Shown here: positions 47,148-55,488 of the stretch, one piece after another
Layout: each line of letters opens with the position of its first letter
Numbering within the stretch: position 1 is the first letter of the stretch
Assembly (NCBI GenBank): GCA_041481445.1
Contig: JBGPBV010000002.1
Location: forward strand, 43,873-107,872
Direction: 5' to 3'
DNA from: AA29 sp041481445
Lineage (GTDB): Bacteria > Acidobacteriota > Vicinamibacteria > Fen-336
Length of the DNA stretch: 64,000 nt
The notes under the pieces: generated by a model
What the model saw: only the letters and a program-made list of their open reading frames with translations
What the model was told of the DNA's origin: nothing
Databases searched by the model: none
Position numbers and translations under genes: made by a program

Positions 47148-48443
47148 ATGTGGCTCGTCCTCGTTCGAGTCCTCGTCCTCGTCCTGCTCGCTCATTCCGG
47201 CTACGTGTACGCGCCGTTCCCGCAGCAGCGCTGGATCGGCCTCGTCCTCGGGGTCCTAGCCGCCGTCGGCCTCATGACCCTGGAGCGCCAGCTCCGGGGC
47301 GTCCCGGGCCACAACATGGTGGGCGCCCTCATCGGGGGCGTCATCGGCCTCTTCGGCGCGCGCATGGTCTGGGGCGCGCTGGACGGCCTCGACATCATCG
47401 GCGAGCACTTCGTCCACGCCCTCGTCGTCGTGTTCCTCGGCTACATGGGAGTGGTGATCGGCGGGTCCAAGGGCGAGTGGTTCGAGCCCGCCCGCATCAT
47501 CGCCGCCTTCCGCGACTCGAGCCGCCTCCACCAGTACAAGGTGCTCGACACCTCCGTGATCATCGACGGCCGCATCGCCGACATCTGCGAGACGGGCTTC
47601 CTGGAGGGCACGCTGGTCGCGCCGCAGTTCGTGCTGCGCGAGCTGCAGCAGGTGGCCGACTCCTCGGACAGCCTCAAGCGCAACCGGGGGCGGCGCGGCC
47701 TCGACATCCTGCAGAAGATGCAGAAGATGACCAACGTGGCCGTGCAGATCGTGGAGACGGACTTCCCCGACATCCGCGAGGTGGACCTCAAGCTCATCGA
47801 GCTGGCCCGCAAGCTCGGGGGCAAGATCGTCACCAACGACTTCAACCTCAACAAGGTCGCCCAGCTCCGCGGGGTGCCCGTCCTCAACATCAACGAGCTG
47901 GCCAACTCCCTCAAGCCGGTGGTGCTGCCGGGCGAGCTGATGAAGGTCTTCATCATCAAGGAAGGCAAGGAGCAGGGACAGGGCGTGGGGTACCTCGACG
48001 ACGGCACGATGGTGGTGGTGGACCAGGCCAAGAAGGCGCTCGGCCGGACCATCGAGGTGAGCGTGACCAGCGTTCTCCAGACCACCGCGGGCAAGATGAT
48101 CTTCTGCCGCTGGCCGGAGGCGGCCTCGGTGCCGGAGGAGCCGCGGCGGGCGGAGAGCCGCCTGGGGGACCGCCGCGACCTCGTGCGCAACGGACGGGAT
48201 CCGCGCGTCTCCGACCGCCGAGAAGGCGAGCGCCGCGAGGGCGAGCGGCCGGGCCTGGCTCCGATCCCGCCGTCCGCGACCCCGGGCTCGATGGCCACGC
48301 TCGGCTCCGTGCCCGCCGGCTCCGTCCCCGGTCCCGCGGGCGACGGCCGTCCGGCCGCCGAGCCCCGCCCGCTCGAGAACGGCGGCGCGCCGGCGCCTCC
48401 GCTCCCCGGGCTCCTGGACCGCCCGGTCGCCAAGGCCGAGTAG
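47148..48443 (+). CDS. PIN-TRAM domain membrane protein (YacL-like)
   Basis: 431 residues. Four membrane helices occupy about 1-110, then a PIN nuclease-like domain (YKVLDTSVIIDGRIADICE, then KIVTNDFNLNKVAQLRGVP with the acidic sites) at about 125-250, and a TRAM domain (VVLPGELMKVFIIKEGKEQGQG) at about 255-320. The last about 100 residues are a disordered Pro/Arg-rich extension. In Bacillus yacL follows radA-disA, and here it follows radA directly. RNA cleavage activity is unproven. ATG at 47148 is chosen at the first membrane helix. TATATT at 47034-47039 may start a 100 nt leader. Confidence 0.85.
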   Translation: MWLVLVRVLVLVLLAHSGYVYAPFPQQRWIGLVLGVLAAVGLMTLERQLRGVPGHNMVGALIGGVIGLFGARMVWGALDGLDIIGEHFVHALVVVFLGYMGVVIGGSKGEWFEPARIIAAFRDSSRLHQYKVLDTSVIIDGRIADICETGFLEGTLVAPQFVLRELQQVADSSDSLKRNRGRRGLDILQKMQKMTNVAVQIVETDFPDIREVDLKLIELARKLGGKIVTNDFNLNKVAQLRGVPVLNINELANSLKPVVLPGELMKVFIIKEGKEQGQGVGYLDDGTMVVVDQAKKALGRTIEVSVTSVLQTTAGKMIFCRWPEAASVPEEPRRAESRLGDRRDLVRNGRDPRVSDRREGERREGERPGLAPIPPSATPGSMATLGSVPAGSVPGPAGDGRPAAEPRPLENGGAPAPPLPGLLDRPVAKAE

Positions 48444-48448
48444 CGCCC

Positions 48449-49144
48449 TTGTTCCGGGCCGTCCTCGCGGTTCCCTTCATCGTCGCCGAGACCCTCGCCT
48501 TCGGCGTGCCCGCGGTGCTCTGCGGCCTCCTGGGCCAGCCCACCGCCGTCCGCGGCCTGACCGTGGCCTGGGCGCGCGCCGTGCTCTGGACGCTGGGGGT
48601 GGACGTGAAGGTGTGCGGCGCGGAGCGGTGCCCGGCCGGCCCGGCCGTCTACGCCGCCAATCACGGCAGCGCGCTCGACATCCCGATCCTGTTCGGCCAC
48701 CTGCCCGTGGACTTCCGGATCCTCCACAAGCGGTCGCTCTACCTGGTGCCGGTGCTCGGCCTCTACCTCTGGGTCGCCGGCCACATCGGGATCCACCGCG
48801 GCCACGCGTTCCGCGCCCGCAAGGATCTCGAGCGCGCAGTCGCCCGCATCCGCGGCGGGGCCAGCATGGTCGTGTTCCCGGAAGGGACGCGGAGCCGCGA
48901 GGGTGCGGTGGGACCGTTCAAGCGGGGCAGCTTCCTGATCGCGCTGGCGGCCGGCGTCCCGGTGGTGCCCCTCTCGCTCTGCGGCGTGAAGCACGTGGCG
49001 CCGGGAGGTCTGCGCGTGCGCGGGGGGCGCGTCGACCTCCTCGTCCACCCGCCGGTGGCCACCGCCGGGCGTGACGCGGAGCAGGCGGGCGCGCTGGCGG
49101 AGGAGGTGCGGCGGATCGTGATGGCGGCCTGCGAGGCGGCATGA
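48449..49144 (+). CDS. plsC: 1-acyl-sn-glycerol-3-phosphate acyltransferase
   Basis: 231 residues with an N-terminal membrane anchor. Motifs: NHGSALDIPIL (HxxxxD), RILHKRSLYLVPVLG, MVVFPEGTRSREGAVGPFKRGSF (FPEGTR) and VPVVPLSL. It acylates lysophosphatidate for phospholipid synthesis. The TTG start at 48449 is the first start in frame after the upstream stop, which is 5 bp earlier. It overlaps dacB. Confidence 0.9.
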   Translation: MFRAVLAVPFIVAETLAFGVPAVLCGLLGQPTAVRGLTVAWARAVLWTLGVDVKVCGAERCPAGPAVYAANHGSALDIPILFGHLPVDFRILHKRSLYLVPVLGLYLWVAGHIGIHRGHAFRARKDLERAVARIRGGASMVVFPEGTRSREGAVGPFKRGSFLIALAAGVPVVPLSLCGVKHVAPGGLRVRGGRVDLLVHPPVATAGRDAEQAGALAEEVRRIVMAACEAA

Positions 49145-50610
49145 GCCGGATGCGAGCGGCTCCCGCGATCGCGCTGGCCGGGCTCACCCTGCTCGCCGGC
49201 GCCGTCCCCGCCTCCGCGGCCGCCCCGGCCGGGAGCCGCCTCCAGCGCACGCTGGACGCGATCGTGGACGCGCCGCGCTTCGCCCACGCCTGGTGGGGCG
49301 TGGAGGTGCGCAGCCTGCGCACGGGGCGGGTCGTGTACGCGCGGGACCCCGAGCGCAACGTCAAGCCGGCCTCGACCCTGAAGCTCGTCACCACCGCCGC
49401 CGTCCTGGACGCCTTCGGTCCCGACGCGCGCCTCCGCACGACCGTGGAGACGGCGGGCCGGCTCGACGGCCTCGGCCGCGTCATCGGCGACGTCTACCTC
49501 GTCGGCCGTGGAGATCCCGACCTCTCCGGGCGCTTCACCGATGGCCGGCCCACCGCCATCTTCGAGGAGATGGCGGACGCGCTGCGGCAGGCCGGGGTCC
49601 GCCGGATCGAGGGGAGGCTCGTCGGGCACGAGGGCCTCTTTTCCGGCGACCGGCGTGGCGACGACTGGGCGTGGGGCGACCTCGTGTGGAGCTACGGGGC
49701 GGAGGTCTCCGCCCTCTCCTTCAACGACAACGTGGCCACCCTGAGCGTGGCGCCGGGCGAGCGCGCGGGCGACCCCGTCGTCGTCGACCGCGTCCCCATC
49801 AGCGCCTACTACCGGGTGGTGTCGACCGCGGTCACCGGTCCGCGCGGGGCGGCCCGGGATCTGACCCTGCAGCGCGACCTCGGATCGACCCTCATCCGGC
49901 TCTCGGGCACGATCGCCGCCGGCTCCGGCCCGGAGAGCCTGGCCGTGGCCATCGAGGACCCGGCGCGCTACGCGGCCACCGTATTCGCCGAGGTCCTGGC
50001 CGCCAAGGGGATCCTCGTCAGCGGCGGCGTGGACACGACCAGCCAGCCGCTGCCCGTGGGCGCCCGCGTCCTGGCCGCGCACGAGAGCCCGCCCATGGCC
50101 GAGATCGTGAAGGTGGTGAACAAGGTCAGCCAGAACCTCCACACGGAGATGCTGCTGCGCCTGCTCGGCGCGAGCGTGAAGGGCGAGGGCACCCTCGACG
50201 GCGGGCGCCAGGCGGTCGAGGACTTCCTGCGCCGCCTGGCCGTCGGCTCCGAGAGCTGGGCCATGGAGGACGCCTCCGGGCTGTCGCGCTCCGACCTCGT
50301 CACGCCGCACGCCATGGCCGGGCTGCTGGTGGGGATGGATCACCACCGCCACGCGGCCGCGTTCCGCGACAGCCTGCCCGCGGCGGGAGTGGACGGGACG
50401 CTGGCCACGCGGATGGAGCAGCCGCCCGCCCGCGGCAACGTCCTGGCCAAGACGGGGACCATCCGCCACGTCAACGCGCTCGGCGGCTACGTGACCGCGC
50501 GCAGCGGGGAGCGCTTCGCCTTCTACGCCGCCGTCAACCATCACGCCGGGCCCCCGTCGGAATCGCTGGCGGCGCTGGACGCGATCGCGTCGGCGCTGGC
50601 CGCGCAATGA
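49141..50610 (+). CDS. dacB: D-alanyl-D-alanine carboxypeptidase/endopeptidase (PBP4, DacB)
   Basis: 489 residues, signal peptide 1-27. Catalytic motifs: KPASTLKLVTT (SxxK), KVSQN (SxN) and LAKTGT (KTG). The domain inserted between SxxK and SxN is typical of class C PBP4. It trims or cleaves peptidoglycan cross-links in the periplasm. ATG overlaps the plsC stop (ATGA), and its own TGA overlaps the next gene's start. Confidence 0.95.
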   Translation: MSRMRAAPAIALAGLTLLAGAVPASAAAPAGSRLQRTLDAIVDAPRFAHAWWGVEVRSLRTGRVVYARDPERNVKPASTLKLVTTAAVLDAFGPDARLRTTVETAGRLDGLGRVIGDVYLVGRGDPDLSGRFTDGRPTAIFEEMADALRQAGVRRIEGRLVGHEGLFSGDRRGDDWAWGDLVWSYGAEVSALSFNDNVATLSVAPGERAGDPVVVDRVPISAYYRVVSTAVTGPRGAARDLTLQRDLGSTLIRLSGTIAAGSGPESLAVAIEDPARYAATVFAEVLAAKGILVSGGVDTTSQPLPVGARVLAAHESPPMAEIVKVVNKVSQNLHTEMLLRLLGASVKGEGTLDGGRQAVEDFLRRLAVGSESWAMEDASGLSRSDLVTPHAMAGLLVGMDHHRHAAAFRDSLPAAGVDGTLATRMEQPPARGNVLAKTGTIRHVNALGGYVTARSGERFAFYAAVNHHAGPPSESLAALDAIASALAAQ

Positions 50611-51281
50611 TGGGCGCTCCGATCGAGGTCTCCCTGGCCCCCGATATGACGGGACGGGTCCGCCTCGGGGTGGCCGTGCTCGAGGGCGTGTCGGTGCGCG
50701 AGTCCGATCCGGGATTGGCGGCAGAGATCGCGGCCTACGGCGAGGAGCTGCGCCGCCGGTACCCGGAGGCCCGCAGCGGGGAAGTCCCGGGGGCGGCGGA
50801 CGCGCGCGCCCTGTACAAGGACCTCGGCCTCGATCCCACCAAGATCCGGCCCTCGAACGAGGCCCTCCTCCGCCGCGTCCTCAAGGGAGAGTCCCTCTAC
50901 ACCGTGAACACGCTCGTGGACGCGCTCAACCTCTGCTCGCTGCGCGCGCAACTGCCCTTCGGCCTCTACGACCTCGATCGCGTGGAGCCGCCGGTGGTGT
51001 TGCGGCGGGGAGGTCCCGGCGAGTCCTACGAGGGGATCCGCAAGGGCGCGGTGAACGTCGAGGGCCGGCCGGTGCTGGTGGACGCGAAGGGGCCGTTCGG
51101 GAATCCCACCTCCGACTCCGCGCGCACGATGATCACCCTCGCCGCCCGCCGCGCCCTCGTGGTCGTCTACGCCCCGCGCGGGATCACGGAGGCGCGCCTG
51201 GCCCGGGTCGTATCCGAGAGCGCGGAGACGCTCGTCCGGCACTGCGGTGGCCACGTGGCGACCGCGTGGCCGCGGACCTGA
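50607..51281 (+). CDS. B3/B4 tRNA-binding (PheRS beta-like) domain protein
   Basis: 224 residues. It has the B3/B4 domain layout: ADARALYKDLGLDPTKIRPSNEALLRRVLKG, then SLYTVNTLVDALNLCSLRAQLPFGLYDLDRV, VDAKGPFGNPTSDSARTMIT. Free-standing B3/B4 proteins are related to the editing domain of phenylalanyl-tRNA synthetase and may deacylate mischarged tRNA; the role here is inference. Two consecutive ATG codons (50607 and 50610) could start it. The first overlaps the dacB stop. Confidence 0.85.
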   Translation: MMGAPIEVSLAPDMTGRVRLGVAVLEGVSVRESDPGLAAEIAAYGEELRRRYPEARSGEVPGAADARALYKDLGLDPTKIRPSNEALLRRVLKGESLYTVNTLVDALNLCSLRAQLPFGLYDLDRVEPPVVLRRGGPGESYEGIRKGAVNVEGRPVLVDAKGPFGNPTSDSARTMITLAARRALVVVYAPRGITEARLARVVSESAETLVRHCGGHVATAWPRT

Positions 51282-51380
51282 CCGCAGGGCTCGAGACCAC
51301 TCGTCGTCCGCAGGGCGTCGAAGAGGGCGCTCTGGCCTCCGGACCTCTCGCGGCGGGCGCGACGGCCACACTGGCGGGAC

Positions 51381-54311
51381 ATGGCGACCCTCACCGCGAC
51401 GGACCGGATCCTGGACGGGCTCTCGCCCGCGCAGCTGGAGGCGGTGGTCCACGGCGACGGCCCGCTGCTCATCATCGCGGGGGCGGGCACGGGGAAGACG
51501 ACGGTCCTCACGCGCCGCATCGCGCACCTCATCGCCTCCAAGCGCGCGCGGCCGGAGCAGATCCTGGCCCTGACCTTCACGGACAAGGCCGCGGTGGAGA
51601 TGGCGGAGCGCGTGGACCAGCTCATCCCCTACGGCTACGCCGAGACCTGGATCGGGACCTTCCACGCCTTCGGCGACCGCGTGCTGCGCGAGAACGCCAT
51701 GGAGGCCGGCCTCAGCCCCGAGTTCCGCGTCCTCACGCGGCCGGAGCAGATCATCTTCTTGAGGGAGCGGCTCTGGCGCCTGCCCCTCGACCGCTACCGC
51801 CCGCTGGGCGACCCCACCCGCCACCTCGGCGCGCTCCTCACGCTCGTGAGCCGGGCCAAGGACGAGGACGTGTCGCCCGCGCGCTATCACGAATGGGCGC
51901 GCGCGCGGGCTGACGTCGCCACGTCGGGTGAGGATCGGGACGAGGCGGATCGCCACCTCGAGCTGGCCGCGTTCTACGAGACCTGCCAGGCCCTGATGAC
52001 GGAGGCGGGCGTGGTCGACTTCGGCGACCAGATCGCGCGCGCCCTCACCCTGCTCCGCGACCGCCCGTCGGTGCTCGCGAAGCTGCGCGACCGTCATCGC
52101 TACGTGCTGGTGGACGAGTTCCAGGACACGAACCACGCGCAGCTCGAGCTGGTGCGGCTGCTCGCCGCCGGCGACCGGCCCAACATCACGGTGGTGGGCG
52201 ACGACGACCAGGCCATCTACCGCTGGCGCGGGGCCGCCGCCGCCAACCTGCTCTCCTTCCGGCGGCTCTGCCCGGAGGCGCGCGAGGTCGTGCTCACGGA
52301 GAACCACCGCTCGACCCAGGTCATCCTCGACGCCGCCTCTCGGCTGATCGCGTACAACAACCCGTACCGGCTGGAGGTGATCGCCGGCCTCGACAAGCGG
52401 CTGCGCTCGGCGCGCCGGAGCGGGCCGCCCGTGCGCCATTTCCACCTCGACAGCGCCTCCGCGGAAGCGGACACGGTCGCCTCTTGCATCGAGGAGCGGA
52501 TCGCGCGCGGGTACCGGCCGCGCGACCTCGCCATCCTCGTGCGCAGCAACTCCGACGCCGACCCCTTCCTGCGCGCCCTCAACGTGAAGGGCCTGCCCCA
52601 CCGCTTCACCGGCAACCGCGGCCTCTACGCGCGCGAGGAGGTGCGGCTGGCCGTGTCGTTCCTGCGCGCGCTGGCCTCGCCGGACGACTCCCTGCCCGTC
52701 TTCCACCTCGCGGGGGGCGAGCTGTACGCGATGCCGGAGCGGGACCTCATCCGCCTCAACCGGCACGCCGCGAAGAGGAACCGCCCGCTCCTCGAGGTCC
52801 TGCGCGGCCTGCCCGGGGACGAGGAGCTCAAGGCCGTCGGCGCGGCCACGCGCGAGGCGGCCCAGCGCCTGGTCGCCGACCTCGACGAGGCGGCGAAGGA
52901 CGTGCCCGGGCGCCGCACGGGCGAGGTCCTCTACCGGTTCCTCCAGTCGTCCGGCCTCCTGGCCCGGCTCTCCAAGGAGGCGAGCGCGGAGGCGGAGGCG
53001 CGGGTCAAGAACATCGCGCGCTTCTTCGAGATCGTGAAGGGCTACGGCGACGTGGCCGAGCACGACCGCGTCCCCGCCTTCGTGGCCCACCTCGACCTGC
53101 TGCGCGAGGCCGGCGACGACCCCGCGGTGGCGGAGGCCGATCCCGACGACGACGCGATCCCCGTCCTCACCGTGCACAAGGCCAAGGGCCTCGAGTTCCC
53201 GGTCGTGTTCCTGGTCGGCGCCGTCGAGCAGAAGTTCCCCCTGCGCGCACGGCGCGACCCGCTGGAGCTGCCCGCCGAGCTGCTCCCGGAGGCCATGGCC
53301 GGCGGCGATCCGCACCTCCAGGAGGAGCGGCGCCTCTTCTACGTGGCGATGACGCGGGCCAAGGAAGAGCTGATCCTGACCTCCGCCGCCGACTACGGGA
53401 CGGCGCGGGCGCGCAAGGTCTCGCGCTTCGCGGTGGAGGCGCTCGACCTGCCCTCGCCGGCCCCCGCCCCTCGCAAGAGCCAGGCCCTGGAGGCGCTGGC
53501 GCGGCACCAGCCGTCGCCGCCGGAGACGGCACGCCCGGATGCGCCGATGCGGGAGGCGGAGACCCTCACCCTCTCGTTCCGCCAGATGGACGACTACCGG
53601 ACCTGCCCCCTCAAGTACAAGTACATCCACCGCCTGAAGGTCCCGCTCCTCGTCCATCACCGCGTCGTCTACGGCAGCGCGGTGCACAAGGCGGTGCAGG
53701 CCCACTTCCGCGCGAGGGTCGAGGGGCGTCCCTCGTCCGAGGAGGACGTGATCGCCGCCTTCCGCGCGGCCTGGATCTCCGAGGGGTTCCTCTCCCGCGA
53801 GCACGAGGAGCAGCGCCTGCGCGCCGGGGAGGACGCGCTGCGCCGGTTCGTGCGCGAGGACGCCCTCGACCCGCTCACCCCGACCGGCGTCGAGCAGGAG
53901 TTCGCGTTCTTCGTGGAGCGGACGCGGGTGCAGGGCCGATACGACCTCGTGGTCGAGCGCGAGGGCCGGGTCACCATCCTCGACTTCAAGACGGGCGCGG
54001 TCGACGATCCCGAGGAGGCGCGCAAGCGGGCGAAGGAGAGCCTGCAGCTCGACGTCTACGCGCTCGCTCATCTGGAGACGGCGGGCCGCCTGCCGGACTG
54101 GGTCGAGCTCCGCTTCCTGGAGTCCGGCCTCTCCGGCGGCAAGCGGCCTACCGACGAGGACGCCGCGCGCACGCAGGACGTGATCCGCGACGTGTCCGCG
54201 CAGATCCGGCAGCGCCGTTTCGAGGCCCGGCCGTCGTACATGGCCTGCGGCCAGTGCGCGTTCCGGGACATCTGCCCCTACACGGCGCGCAACCCCGAGG
54301 CGGAGACCTAG
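51381..54311 (+). CDS. UvrD-like superfamily 1 helicase fused to Fe-S PD-(D/E)XK nuclease
   Basis: 976 residues. The SF1A helicase part carries AGAGTGKTT (Walker A, 33-41), TFTDKAAVEM, VLVDEFQDTNHAQ (motif II), GDDDQAIYRWRGA (III), LTVHKAKGLEFPVV (V) and LFYVAMTRAKEEL (VI). From about 735 on it is a RecB/Cas4-like nuclease: YRTCPLKYKY (first Cys), GSAVHKAVQAHF, TILDFKTG (D..DxK), LQLDVYALAH (QxxxY) and CGQCAFRDIC (three Cys of a 4Fe-4S cluster). It is probably a single-chain DNA-end-processing enzyme. ATG at 51381 is 8 nt after CACACT, a leaderless-type start. Confidence 0.9.
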   Translation: MATLTATDRILDGLSPAQLEAVVHGDGPLLIIAGAGTGKTTVLTRRIAHLIASKRARPEQILALTFTDKAAVEMAERVDQLIPYGYAETWIGTFHAFGDRVLRENAMEAGLSPEFRVLTRPEQIIFLRERLWRLPLDRYRPLGDPTRHLGALLTLVSRAKDEDVSPARYHEWARARADVATSGEDRDEADRHLELAAFYETCQALMTEAGVVDFGDQIARALTLLRDRPSVLAKLRDRHRYVLVDEFQDTNHAQLELVRLLAAGDRPNITVVGDDDQAIYRWRGAAAANLLSFRRLCPEAREVVLTENHRSTQVILDAASRLIAYNNPYRLEVIAGLDKRLRSARRSGPPVRHFHLDSASAEADTVASCIEERIARGYRPRDLAILVRSNSDADPFLRALNVKGLPHRFTGNRGLYAREEVRLAVSFLRALASPDDSLPVFHLAGGELYAMPERDLIRLNRHAAKRNRPLLEVLRGLPGDEELKAVGAATREAAQRLVADLDEAAKDVPGRRTGEVLYRFLQSSGLLARLSKEASAEAEARVKNIARFFEIVKGYGDVAEHDRVPAFVAHLDLLREAGDDPAVAEADPDDDAIPVLTVHKAKGLEFPVVFLVGAVEQKFPLRARRDPLELPAELLPEAMAGGDPHLQEERRLFYVAMTRAKEELILTSAADYGTARARKVSRFAVEALDLPSPAPAPRKSQALEALARHQPSPPETARPDAPMREAETLTLSFRQMDDYRTCPLKYKYIHRLKVPLLVHHRVVYGSAVHKAVQAHFRARVEGRPSSEEDVIAAFRAAWISEGFLSREHEEQRLRAGEDALRRFVREDALDPLTPTGVEQEFAFFVERTRVQGRYDLVVEREGRVTILDFKTGAVDDPEEARKRAKESLQLDVYALAHLETAGRLPDWVELRFLESGLSGGKRPTDEDAARTQDVIRDVSAQIRQRRFEARPSYMACGQCAFRDICPYTARNPEAET

Positions 54312-54364
54312 CCGGGCGACGCGCAGGCGTCGGCCGGCGGGAGCGTGTCCTGGCGGACGCGTTC

Positions 54365-54411
54365 TCGTTCCGGAACGAAAACCGACAAGAAGTGTCGGCC
54401 CGAGGTAGGAT
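54365..54411 (+). promoter_or_regulatory. Promoter with two palindromes before a small gene at 54422
   Basis: TCGTTCCGGAACGA (54365-54378) is a perfect 14 bp palindrome. Next, CCGACA-AGAAG-TGTCGG (54382-54398) is an inverted repeat whose first half doubles as a -35-like CCGACA (54382-54387), 18 bp from the -10 TAGGAT (54406-54411). The arrangement looks like operators at a regulated promoter. It drives either the small reading frame at 54422 or the oxidoreductase at 54594. Confidence 0.5.
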
Positions 54412-54421
54412 CCCGAGCGCC

Positions 54422-54580
54422 ATGGGCCTCGAAGCGACGTGCCCTGCCCGGATGGGCCGGCGGAGGACGACCGGCAAGGCGCGACTGGAAGAGACGGCAC
54501 CTCGGCGACCAGGCCGCGCGGTGGGCGGAGAAGATCCGCTCAGCGCCGTCAAGATGATGATCCCGCGCGCACAGCGCTAG
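54422..54580 (+). CDS. Possible small basic protein or leader peptide
   Basis: A 52-codon frame begins with ATG 10 nt after TAGGAT and ends with TAG overlapping the GGAGG of the next gene. The product is highly basic (MGRRRTTGK, APRRPGR) with no known motif; length and composition could be chance in GC-rich DNA. The promoter and the tight link to the next Shine-Dalgarno are the reasons to list it. The rest of the 282 bp gap, 54312-54364, shows nothing else. Confidence 0.3.
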   Translation: MGLEATCPARMGRRRTTGKARLEETAPRRPGRAVGGEDPLSAVKMMIPRAQR

Positions 54581-54593
54581 GAGGCCACTCGTC

Positions 54594-55475
54594 ATGCCGC
54601 AACGCATCGGTTTCGCCGGGCTCGGGCTCATGGGCAGCCGCATGGCCCGCCAGTTCCTCGACAAGGGGTTTCCGCTCGCGGTGTGGAACCGCACGCCGGC
54701 GAAGGCGAAGCCGCTCACGGAGCGCGGGGCGAAGCTCGCGGCCACGCCCAGGGAGCTGGCCGAGATGTCCGACGTCGTCATCTCCTGCGTGGCCGATCCC
54801 AGCGCGGTGGGCCGCCTGGTGTTCGCGGAGGACGGGATCCGGCCGGTCGCGCGTCCCGGCTTCGCCTACATCGAGACCTCGACGATCTCGCCCGGCCTGA
54901 TGAAGCGCGTGGCGGAGGTCCTGGAGGGCCAGGGGGCCAAGGTCCTGGAGGCGCCGGTCACCGGCTCGAAGAACGGCGCGGACAAGGGCACGCTCCTGCT
55001 CATGGTCGGCGGCAAGAAGGACGTCCTGGACGAGCTGATGCCGGTGCTGATGGTCATGGGCACGAAGGCGGTCCACTGCGGCCCCATCGGGCACGGATCG
55101 GTCGTGAAGCTCATCGGCAACACGCTCATCACCTTCATGCTCGAGGGCTTCTGCGAGGGCCTGGTGCTGGCGAAGAAGGCCGGCGTGGATCCGGACAAGG
55201 TGCTGGAGGTCGTGATGGCCTCCGGGTTCTCGTCGCCCTACTACCCGTTCAAGGCCACCGCCATCGCCAAGCGCGACTTCGACCAGCACTTCTCGGTGGA
55301 CCTGCTCGTCAAGGACCAGACCCTCATGCTCGAGGAGGCGGCTGCCCTGAAGGTGCCGCTCCCGGGGCTGGCCGCGCTCCGGGAGGTGTTCCAGGCCGCC
55401 CGCGCCAAAGGCTGGGGCCAGGAGGACATCGCGGCTGTGTACAAGGTCATAGAGGCCGCGGCCGGGATCCAGTAG
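54594..55475 (+). CDS. 3-hydroxyisobutyrate dehydrogenase-like NAD(P)-dependent oxidoreductase
   Basis: 293 residues of the beta-hydroxyacid dehydrogenase family (also GLYR1/succinic semialdehyde reductase-like). N-terminal Rossmann IGFAGLGLMGSRMARQFL with GLGxMG, substrate motif VLEAPVTGSKNGADKGTL, catalytic Lys in SVVKLIGNTL, and KDQTLMLEEAA near the C-terminus. The substrate is unknown; related enzymes reduce semialdehydes. GGAGG Shine-Dalgarno 8 nt before the ATG. Palindromic operator-like sites lie upstream. Confidence 0.85.
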   Translation: MPQRIGFAGLGLMGSRMARQFLDKGFPLAVWNRTPAKAKPLTERGAKLAATPRELAEMSDVVISCVADPSAVGRLVFAEDGIRPVARPGFAYIETSTISPGLMKRVAEVLEGQGAKVLEAPVTGSKNGADKGTLLLMVGGKKDVLDELMPVLMVMGTKAVHCGPIGHGSVVKLIGNTLITFMLEGFCEGLVLAKKAGVDPDKVLEVVMASGFSSPYYPFKATAIAKRDFDQHFSVDLLVKDQTLMLEEAAALKVPLPGLAALREVFQAARAKGWGQEDIAAVYKVIEAAAGIQ

Positions 55476-55488
55476 GCTCTCGGCGCCC

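Noticed and set aside
54345..54557. A 70-codon frame beside the palindromes
   Set aside because: It starts inside the palindromic promoter region, has no ribosome-binding site and no motif; the frame at 54422 fits the promoter better.
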